A stretch of DNA of 64,000 nucleotides, taken from contig CAMFBM010000006.1 in assembly GCA_945948555.1 (NCBI GenBank), positions 25,897 to 89,896 on the forward strand. The letters run 5' to 3'. Origin of the DNA: an uncultured Bacteroidales bacterium. Its GTDB lineage: Bacteria; Bacteroidota; Bacteroidia; Bacteroidales; UBA932. How positions within the stretch are numbered: position 1 is the stretch's first letter; each line of letters opens with the position of its first letter. This document shows, piece after piece, positions 56,710 to 64,000 of the stretch. Below the pieces are notes generated by a model. That model saw nothing but the letters and a program-made list of their open reading frames with translations, had not been told where the DNA came from and did no database searches. The position numbers and the translations under genes were made by a program.

Positions 56710-56721
56710 ACCTTTAATATA

Positions 56722-57915
56722 TTAAGCGATTTTTACTTTTTTTGCCCTTCTCCTGATTGAAGAGGAAATCACATAGTGGTCAATCAGAGGTGCGAATGTG
56801 TTCATCAGAAGGATGGCGAGCATCATTCCCTCCGGGTAACCCGGGTTCCACAGACGCACTGTAACTGCAAGAGCACCCACAAGGAATCCGTAAATCCATT
56901 TTCCGTACTCTGTCTGAGCAGATGTTACAGGGTCGGTCGCCATAAAGACGGTACCGAAAGCGAAACCTCCCATTACGAGCTGCCAGTATCCCGGAAGGTC
57001 GGTAGCACCGCAGAAATATCCGAGATAGCCGACTGCAAGTCCTCCAAGAACTGATGAGAACATGATTTTCCAGCTTGCCACACCTGTGAAGAGCAGGATG
57101 GCGGCTCCGATGAGGATTGCGATTACGGAAGTCTCACCCACGGACCCCGGCACTGTTCCGATGAAAAGGTCCATGAAGCTTGTTCCTGCGCTCTGGAGAC
57201 CTTCGAGTGTAGGATGTGCAAGAGGAGTGGCTCCGGAAAATCCGTCAACGATGCCGTTTCCGCAGGCATAGGCCTTGCCTTCCGCCATATATCTTGCAAC
57301 TCCTCCCGTCCAGACTGTGTCACCTGACATCTTGCTCGGGTAGGAGAAGAACAGGAATGCGCGCGCAAGCAGGGCAGGGTTCCAGATGTTCATACCTGTC
57401 CCGCCAAAGATTTCCTTTCCGATGATGACTGCGAACGCAACTGCGATGGCAAGCATCCACAGAGGAACGTCCACAGGGACAATCAGAGGAATGATCATAC
57501 CTGAAACGAGGTATCCCTCACTGATTTCGTGACCCTTCAGCTGGGCTGAGACGAACTCGATGCCCAGTCCGACGATGTAGGACACGAGGTAGAGAGGAAT
57601 CACCTTGACCAGTCCGTACCAGAACATCTGCCAGAAGCCCCATCCCAGACCGAATGCAGCATCGTGCTGGTATCCCACGTTCCACATTCCGAAAAGCATT
57701 GCCGGAACAAGGGCGAGCACTACTATAATAAGGAGTCTTTTCAAATCAACGCTGTCCTTGACGTGTGTTCCGCGTTTTGTGACGGTGTCAGGGACGAAGA
57801 GAAATGTCTCGAATCCCTCGAAAGTTGACTGAAGAAACCCGAACTTTCCGCCTTTGGTGAAGTTCGGCTTGATTTTGTCAATATATTTTCTTAATCCGTT
57901 CATAACTTTCTTCAT
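56722..57915 (-). CDS. nqrB: Na+-translocating NADH:quinone reductase subunit B
   Basis: SGATPLAHP FMN-attachment motif, multi-TM. Confidence 0.95.
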   Translation of the reverse strand: MKKVMNGLRKYIDKIKPNFTKGGKFGFLQSTFEGFETFLFVPDTVTKRGTHVKDSVDLKRLLIIVVLALVPAMLFGMWNVGYQHDAAFGLGWGFWQMFWYGLVKVIPLYLVSYIVGLGIEFVSAQLKGHEISEGYLVSGMIIPLIVPVDVPLWMLAIAVAFAVIIGKEIFGGTGMNIWNPALLARAFLFFSYPSKMSGDTVWTGGVARYMAEGKAYACGNGIVDGFSGATPLAHPTLEGLQSAGTSFMDLFIGTVPGSVGETSVIAILIGAAILLFTGVASWKIMFSSVLGGLAVGYLGYFCGATDLPGYWQLVMGGFAFGTVFMATDPVTSAQTEYGKWIYGFLVGALAVTVRLWNPGYPEGMMLAILLMNTFAPLIDHYVISSSIRRRAKKVKIA

Positions 57916-59274
57916 TTAAGCCATTTCCTTCAACATAAGGTCGATGCCGCTGCTAAGGATTGACATCCATTCAATCTTTGAAGGGCAGACATATTCGCAC
58001 AGTGCGATGTCCTCTTCCAGCACCTCGTAGATTCCGAGCTGCTCCATTTTGTCGATGTCACCCGCAATGCAGGCCTTCATGAGATGTACAGGGAAGATGT
58101 GCATCGGGAGAACCTTCCTGTAAACGTCGTTCATCACGAAAGCACGCTCGCCTCCGTGGGTATTGGTGTCCATGTCGTAGAGCTTCTTCGGGGTGAGCCA
58201 TGAGAAGTAAGCCCTTGAAGCGCTGAACAGATGCGTTCTGAAAGGTTTTGCCCATCCGAACATTTCGAACTCATTGCCCTCCTTGATGAGGGTCACCTGA
58301 TTGTCGTAGAATCCGAGGAAACCTTCGGCGCCGACGTTCTTTCCTGTGAGGACGTCTCCGCTGATGAAACGGATGTCGTTTGCGGAATTGTCGTAGAACT
58401 CGGCGATGTCGGCAATCGCCATGCCCGGAACCGTGTTCACGTAGCAAGGGTCGATGGCTTTAGGACCTGTTACTGCCACCTTGCGGCTGAGATCAAGTTT
58501 ACCTGTGTTCAGAAGCTTACCGATTGCTGCGAGCATCATCAAGGAGATGGTCCAGACTGTTTCGCCCTTTCTGATAGGATCGATGTTGTGAATCTGGATT
58601 CCGACATTTCCGGCAGGATGCTTTCCTGAAAATGTGTGGAAAATCACGTTCTCAAGTTTGTGGAAAGGTGTACCGTTGAAGTTGTCGGAGCAGAGAGAGA
58701 GATGAACGCCTCCATCAGTGAGTTTTGCGATTGCATTGATTCCCGTCTGGATGTTGTCCGTCTCATTTCTGAGTACGTACTCCATATTCGCTGCAAGAGG
58801 TGCAGTGGAGAATGCCGACACAAAGATTGCCTTTGGCCTGGCCTGAGGATTTGCAAGGATTCCGTACGGCCTCTGGATGAAAGATGGCCAAAGTCCGCTC
58901 TTGAGAAGGATTGCCCTGATGTCGGCATCCTTGAGGTCGTTGACTTTCTTCGCTCCGAAGTCAAGATGTTTCTGCTCTGCATCTGGTTTGATTCTCACTT
59001 CAAGAAGTTTCCTCTTTTCACCTCTGACAACGGTCTCGACTGTTCCGCTGACAGGCGAAGTGAAGAGAATCTCAGGGGATGCTTTGTCTGCAAGGACCGG
59101 TGTTCCGCACAAAACCTCATCGCCTTCCTTCACGAGAAGTTTGGGTACAAGACCTCTGAAGTCGGTGGGTTTCAATGCAATCACGGTGCTCACAACATCT
59201 TTCTTTGTCTTCTGGACTGCACCTCCCGAAATTGGAATGTTCAGCCCCTGTTTCAATTGAATGTTGTTTGACAT
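57916..59274 (-). CDS. nqrA: Na+-translocating NADH:quinone reductase subunit A
   Basis: LKQGLNIPISGGA, operon position. Confidence 0.95.
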   Translation of the reverse strand: MSNNIQLKQGLNIPISGGAVQKTKKDVVSTVIALKPTDFRGLVPKLLVKEGDEVLCGTPVLADKASPEILFTSPVSGTVETVVRGEKRKLLEVRIKPDAEQKHLDFGAKKVNDLKDADIRAILLKSGLWPSFIQRPYGILANPQARPKAIFVSAFSTAPLAANMEYVLRNETDNIQTGINAIAKLTDGGVHLSLCSDNFNGTPFHKLENVIFHTFSGKHPAGNVGIQIHNIDPIRKGETVWTISLMMLAAIGKLLNTGKLDLSRKVAVTGPKAIDPCYVNTVPGMAIADIAEFYDNSANDIRFISGDVLTGKNVGAEGFLGFYDNQVTLIKEGNEFEMFGWAKPFRTHLFSASRAYFSWLTPKKLYDMDTNTHGGERAFVMNDVYRKVLPMHIFPVHLMKACIAGDIDKMEQLGIYEVLEEDIALCEYVCPSKIEWMSILSSGIDLMLKEMA

Positions 59275-59345
59275 TATAAAACCGTTTTAGTATTTTCGAA
59301 AAACCGCCGCGAAGATAGTGAATTTTTTGTAATTTCGCAGCCGAT

Positions 59346-61883
59346 ATGGAAAACAATTCAAGAACGATATTGGAGGGGCTGAACAGGGAGCAGAAATTGG
59401 CTGTCAGCCAAGTAGAAGGACCGGTGCTCATCGTTGCCGGTGCCGGGTCGGGAAAGACAAGGGTTTTGACGAGCAGAATAGCCTACATACTGGCGGGAGG
59501 GGGCGATCCTTCCCGCATTCTCGCTTTGACCTTCACCAAGAAGGCCGCCTCGGAAATGAAGGAAAGAATAGCGATGATGGTCGGGGAAAGGGCGGCACGC
59601 AGGCTCTGTATGGGAACTTTCCACTCCGTTTTCATCAGATTCTTAAGGGAATATGCAGACAGCCTGGGTTATCCTCAGACTTTCACCATTTACGACAAGG
59701 GGGATTCAGAGTCCGCTGTCAAGGCCTGTCTGAAGGAACTCCAGCTGGACGACAAGGTCTATAAGCCCAGGGAGGTCCTCTCACGCATATCAATGGCGAA
59801 GAACAATCTCGTCACGGCCGAGGCCTACGGAAGGAACCAGACAGCCATAGCCAACGACGCCGCGGCGAAAAAACCGAAAATTTACGAAATATACAGACTG
59901 TATGCGCAAAAGTGCAGGCAGGCGGGAGTTATGGATTTCGATGACATATTGTTGAATATGAACATATTGCTCCGTGACAACCCCGAAGCCGCCAGGGCGG
60001 TGGCCTCGCGCTTCGACTACATTATGGTCGATGAGTATCAGGACACCAACTTCTCGCAGTATGTCATATTGAGAAAACTTGCTGCTCCGCATAATAATAT
60101 ATGTGTAGTGGGAGACGATTCCCAGTCCATATATGCCTTCCGTGGAGCGAAGATTCAGAATATCCTCGATTTCAAAAAGGACTATCCCGACAGCCGCACC
60201 TTCCGCCTTGAACAGAACTACCGTTCCACCAAGGTCATAGTGGATGCTGCGAACTCGCTGATAGCCCACAACAGCGCCAGAATCGAGAAGAAATGCTTCT
60301 CGGAGGGGGAGGAAGGAGAGCAGATCCGTCTGATTCAGGCATATACGGAACAGGAGGAGGCTCTGCTGATTGCCTCTGCAATTACGGCAAAGATGCGCTC
60401 GGATCACGCACAGTATCAGGATTTTGCAATATTGTACAGAACGAACTCCCAGTCCAGGGCACTGGAGGAGGCTTTGAGAAGAAGGAATATGCCATATATG
60501 ATATATTCCGGAAATTCATTCTTCGAGAGGGCGGAAGTCAAGGATGTGATGGCGTATTTCAAACTTGCCGCGAACCCTGCAGACGATGAGTCCTTCAAGA
60601 GGGTGGTCAACAAGCCTGCAAGGGGAATAGGGGACACTTCGATGAGTGCGCTGATTGCCGCCTCAGTTGAGAAACGGATTCCGCTGATGAAGGCGGCTTT
60701 TTGTGAAGACCTTGAAAAATACGGACTAAAGGCGGCGGCCATCAAGAAGATAAGGGATTTCGCCCTGATGATGTCGGGATTCTCCTCAAGGGTAGTGAAC
60801 GAGGATGCCCATTCAGTGGCGGTTTCTTTGGCGGCTGACACTGGTATATATATAATGTATAAGCAGGACACCAGTATTGAAGGCCAGGCCAAGGCTGCGA
60901 ATGTCGAGGAACTTCTCAACGGAGTGAAGACTTTCGTGGAGGAAAGGCACGGCGAGGACTTCGAACAGATGCAGGTTGACGGCGACGTGGAGGAGGGTGT
61001 TGAACTTTCTGCGGCCGATCTGCCTGTGGTGACCCTGGCTGACTACCTTGAGAATGTCTCCCTGCTGAGTGCGGCTGACACGGCTGAAGGAGAGGACGGC
61101 GAGGATGTCAACAACAAGATTTCCCTGATGACCGTACATTCGTCAAAGGGACTGGAATTTCCGTATGTCTTTGTGGCTGGTATGGAGGAGAATCTTTTCC
61201 CGTCCGGAGGCTCCCTCGCATCCGCACAGGATGTGGAGGAGGAGAGAAGGCTGTTCTACGTTGCCATGACAAGGGCGAAGAAGTGTCTCCAACTGACCTT
61301 CGCCTCCTCGAGGATGCGCAACGGCAAGCACGAGAACAATTCTCCGAGCCGTTTCATCAGGGAAATTGACACGAGGTACATCTCTAATCCTTTGCAGGTG
61401 AAGGATTCAGAAGTGGCTGCCTCCGGCGAATCCTCTTTCGGGTTCCGCCGCCAGTCTGAGCGTTCTTATCAGTCTGAGCGTCCATATTCGTCTGACAGGT
61501 CTTATCAGGGGGACAGGTTCCGTCAGGGTGGTGCGTCTTCTTCCAATTTTACGGTCCGTCAGACTCCAGCCTCCTCAAGACCAGTCTCTTCAATGTCCGG
61601 CTCCTCAAGACCAGTCTCTTCAATGTCCGGCTCCTCAAGACCAGTCTCTTCAATGTCCGGCTCTCCAAGACCAGCCGCCTCAATTCCAGCCGCCGACTTT
61701 GTGCCGTCACCGATTCTGGAACTGCGTGCCGGCCAGAGAGTGGAGCACAACAGGTTCGGTCTGGGAAAAATCCTCCAGATCACCGGGAGGACTCCCGCCG
61801 ATTTGAAAGCGGTAATCGAATTTGACAATTTCGGGCAGAAGATCCTTCTGCTGAACTATGCCAAAATCCGAATTGTCAGGTAG
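59346..61883 (+). CDS. UvrD/PcrA-type ATP-dependent DNA helicase
   Basis: GAGSGKTRVLTSRIAYIL, VDEYQDTN, TVHSSKGLEFPYVFVAG, VAMTRAKK. Confidence 0.95.
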   Translation: MENNSRTILEGLNREQKLAVSQVEGPVLIVAGAGSGKTRVLTSRIAYILAGGGDPSRILALTFTKKAASEMKERIAMMVGERAARRLCMGTFHSVFIRFLREYADSLGYPQTFTIYDKGDSESAVKACLKELQLDDKVYKPREVLSRISMAKNNLVTAEAYGRNQTAIANDAAAKKPKIYEIYRLYAQKCRQAGVMDFDDILLNMNILLRDNPEAARAVASRFDYIMVDEYQDTNFSQYVILRKLAAPHNNICVVGDDSQSIYAFRGAKIQNILDFKKDYPDSRTFRLEQNYRSTKVIVDAANSLIAHNSARIEKKCFSEGEEGEQIRLIQAYTEQEEALLIASAITAKMRSDHAQYQDFAILYRTNSQSRALEEALRRRNMPYMIYSGNSFFERAEVKDVMAYFKLAANPADDESFKRVVNKPARGIGDTSMSALIAASVEKRIPLMKAAFCEDLEKYGLKAAAIKKIRDFALMMSGFSSRVVNEDAHSVAVSLAADTGIYIMYKQDTSIEGQAKAANVEELLNGVKTFVEERHGEDFEQMQVDGDVEEGVELSAADLPVVTLADYLENVSLLSAADTAEGEDGEDVNNKISLMTVHSSKGLEFPYVFVAGMEENLFPSGGSLASAQDVEEERRLFYVAMTRAKKCLQLTFASSRMRNGKHENNSPSRFIREIDTRYISNPLQVKDSEVAASGESSFGFRRQSERSYQSERPYSSDRSYQGDRFRQGGASSSNFTVRQTPASSRPVSSMSGSSRPVSSMSGSSRPVSSMSGSPRPAASIPAADFVPSPILELRAGQRVEHNRFGLGKILQITGRTPADLKAVIEFDNFGQKILLLNYAKIRIVR
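61571..61680 (+). repeat. In-frame 30 bp tandem repeat (SSRPVSSMSG) in the helicase tail
   Basis: Three perfect copies of CTCCTCAAGACCAGTCTCTTCAATGTCCGG plus a diverged fourth. Confidence 0.92.
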
Positions 61884-62059
61884 CGGCAACGCTGAGGAAA
61901 CCCGTCTTGCCGGATTTCCTGCAAACAATCTTTGAAAAAAACATTAAAAAAAAGAAAAAATATTAAAAAAGAGAAAAACCTGACCTCAGGCTGTTGTTTC
62001 GTCACAATCTCCCGGATATATTTGTGAGGCCGATCGAGGAATTACAAAACAATGGAGAT

Positions 62060-63160
62060 ATGAAGAGTTTGATGAGTTTTTCTTTTTGCAGGGTGTTTCT
62101 GCCTGCGTTGTTTGTACCGCTTTCAATTTTTTTGATGTCTTCCTGCGACAAGGCGGGCGGAGGAGGAAACGGAATGTTACACTTGAAATTTTCCGGGTGG
62201 GTTTCCCAGCCTCCGAAGTCTCTTGAAGGGGAATTGCCGGACACCAATGATTTTATCCTGAATGTTTGCTCGGCAGACGGGAAGGTGATTTACTCAGGTA
62301 AATATGGGCTGGCTCCGGAGACGCTCGAGGTCCCGTCCGGGAATTGCTCTGTGAGCATCAGGTCTTCGGAAACATTCCGTCCCGGGTTTTCCTGTCCTCT
62401 CTTTGGGGATGACAAATGTGTATCCGTGCCATCAGGGGGAACTGTGGATGCCGTTCTGGAATGCCGGCAGTTGAATGCCGGTGTCAGACTCAATGTTTCC
62501 CCGGGTTTCCTGACGGAATATCCTGACGGTGTCCTTTTCCTCAGGGACGGCAGTGAGAGTCTGATGTATGCTTACCTGGAAAACAGGACGGCCTATTTCA
62601 TGCCGGGTGTAATCTCTCTCGCACTGGTGCGGGATGACGGGGAGACGGTTCTGATGACGAGAGTTGTCGAGGCCAGGGATATGCTGGTGGTCAATGTCAT
62701 TGTGCCCGAAAAGATGGAAAGCGGCGGGGGATTGTCCGTGAAAATCGACACCTCCAGAATCTGGACTTCCATAGATTGTCACCTCGGAGAAGGTGCATCG
62801 AAAGGGACTTCTCCGGAGAATGCCTTTTCAGTAGTCGAGGCGAAGGCAAATCCGGGACTTTCCGGAGTCTGGGTGACCGGTTACATCGTTGGAGGAGATA
62901 TGACCTCCTCAGCTGAAGGCATCTCTTTCACTCCTCCTTTCAAGTCTTCTTCGAATCTTGCAATCGCCTCGCGTGCCATCGTCTTGTCGAAGCAGTCCTG
63001 CATCGGGGTGGCTCTCCCATCAGGAGATGTGCGTGATGCCCTGAATCTTGTCTCCTCTCCGGACAACCTTGGAAAGCAGGTCTTCCTCAAGGGAGACCTG
63101 GTGGAATCATATTATGGAATCTGCGGACTGAAAAATATTAAGGAATTCAGGTGGAAATAA
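62060..63160 (+). CDS. Lipoprotein with DUF4493-like N-terminus and DUF6359-like C-terminal domain
   Basis: Lipobox LMSSC; KGTSPENAFSVVEA...GVWVTGYIVGG...ASRAIVLS C-terminal pattern. Confidence 0.68.
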   Translation: MKSLMSFSFCRVFLPALFVPLSIFLMSSCDKAGGGGNGMLHLKFSGWVSQPPKSLEGELPDTNDFILNVCSADGKVIYSGKYGLAPETLEVPSGNCSVSIRSSETFRPGFSCPLFGDDKCVSVPSGGTVDAVLECRQLNAGVRLNVSPGFLTEYPDGVLFLRDGSESLMYAYLENRTAYFMPGVISLALVRDDGETVLMTRVVEARDMLVVNVIVPEKMESGGGLSVKIDTSRIWTSIDCHLGEGASKGTSPENAFSVVEAKANPGLSGVWVTGYIVGGDMTSSAEGISFTPPFKSSSNLAIASRAIVLSKQSCIGVALPSGDVRDALNLVSSPDNLGKQVFLKGDLVESYYGICGLKNIKEFRWK

Positions 63161-63164
63161 CCCG

Positions 63165-63545
63165 CTATTCTGTCCTTTGGAAGTTCTGGATGTAGAAGGC
63201 GTTGTCAAGTACCGTCCACGTCATTGTGGTTGCTGTCAGGTCAGTGATGACATAGTCATGGCTCCACATCTCTCCGCCGTGGTCGTATTCCCCTTTGATT
63301 ATACTGCCAATGGCATCGTCAGTGACAATGTTGAATGTCCCGTTTGAGGTGTGGGGTACCAGTTCGCTTGAATCAAGGTTTGTCGTGATTTCAAATATTA
63401 TCTTCTTTACCTGCTTAGATGAGACAGGCGTGAAATCGTTGTTGTCAACCCCGACATCGCACTGTGCCAGGAAAATCTTGCCGTTAAGCCGGTCACAGTA
63501 GCTGATGATGTTTGTGTGGTTGAAGTGTAGTTCATAAGATAGATA
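63165..63545 (-). pseudogene. Start-less 3' remnant of a (lipo)protein gene abutting the hipA-like stop codon
   Basis: ~126 open codons YLSYELHFNHTNIISYCDRLNGKIFLAQ...TWTVLDNAFYIQNFQRTE* with no usable start; same frame as the upstream hipA stop. Confidence 0.5.
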
Positions 63546-64000
63546 TTATCCACGTTTTCCAAGATGTCGTTCAATAATTGTATAGAACATGTTTTGTTCC
63601 GTTTTTATTATCCCCAATCGGTTTGCCAGTGACTGCCAATGTTTAACCGTATTCAGTACTTCACTTATGATTTGCTGAGCAATATGCTTCTGCAGCATAT
63701 ATTCCTCACAAGAATCAAGCAATTCATTCAAATCCGATTTATTTGTATATCGGTTGATTAACAGACTCTGATACTCATTCAGCGTTGGATTCATATCGTA
63801 TGCCGGAGCCAAAGTCCATCCATTGGATGTCAGAAGGAACCCGTGATTACGGAAATGGTCATCCGTATTACCAATGCAGATATTGAATGCAACTCTGCGA
63901 TACAGCTCTTGCAGATTATCCTCCACGTGGGTACAGTTCTGAAGGATGAAATCGACAATATCCAGATAGCCGTGGCCGGTATTGGCATTATCACCATCAT
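63546..64000 (-). CDS. HipA-like kinase, C-terminal part; truncated by window edge
   Basis: FNICIGNTDDHFRNHGFLL...WTLAPAYDMNPT motifs; frame stays open to the window end. Confidence 0.87.
   Translation of the reverse strand, partial: DGDNANTGHGYLDIVDFILQNCTHVEDNLQELYRRVAFNICIGNTDDHFRNHGFLLTSNGWTLAPAYDMNPTLNEYQSLLINRYTNKSDLNELLDSCEEYMLQKHIAQQIISEVLNTVKHWQSLANRLGIIKTEQNMFYTIIERHLGKRG

Noticed and set aside
1-64000. tRNA/rRNA genes, prophage, conventional IS with DDE transposase
   Set aside because: None recognised by eye; a tRNAscan/ISfinder run would be needed to exclude them formally.

Overview
The window is a chromosomal segment from a Bacteroidales-type bacterium. The evidence is TAnnTTTG -7 promoter elements, an NqrABCDEF operon, DPP III/IV peptidases, and divergent, tightly packed genes. 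I cannot place it below order level. Most of it is housekeeping: galE, pyrF, sdaA, gpsA, lysA, ffh, pth, rplY, xerD, tdk, rsmI, recA, rlmN, recX, trkA, ABC-F, metY, metF, metH, lysO, a lysC-dapB-dapA-dapD cluster with candidate dapE and dapC flanks, nqrA-F and uvrD/pcrA. The unexplained content lies between and inside these genes. (1) A ~150 bp element with ~21 bp terminal inverted repeats occurs twice (24190, 43390). The second copy is just downstream of an intact RAYT-like Y1/HUH transposase. (2) A ~180-245 bp repeat with AAGTTTCGCAA termini has one end 10-40 nt upstream of start codons, always in the same orientation to the gene; a diverged third copy precedes trkA. (3) A 51 bp tandem array has an exact 204 bp higher-order period and a GAGGAC/GTCCTC dyad in each unit. 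(4) Sequences at gene 3' ends, including the stop codon, are duplicated at several loci (araC-like, xerD/tdk, nqrF/DUF2442). (5) In-frame tandem-repeat expansions sit in linkers of conserved enzymes (MetH, UvrD, ABC-F, LysO, HhH protein). (6) Two small ORFs are absent from the ORF track: a histone H1-like 57-aa protein and a 24-aa hydrophobic microprotein with -7 element and RBS. A HipA-like gene runs off the right edge and abuts a start-less gene remnant. All calls are from reading the sequence; no searches were run.
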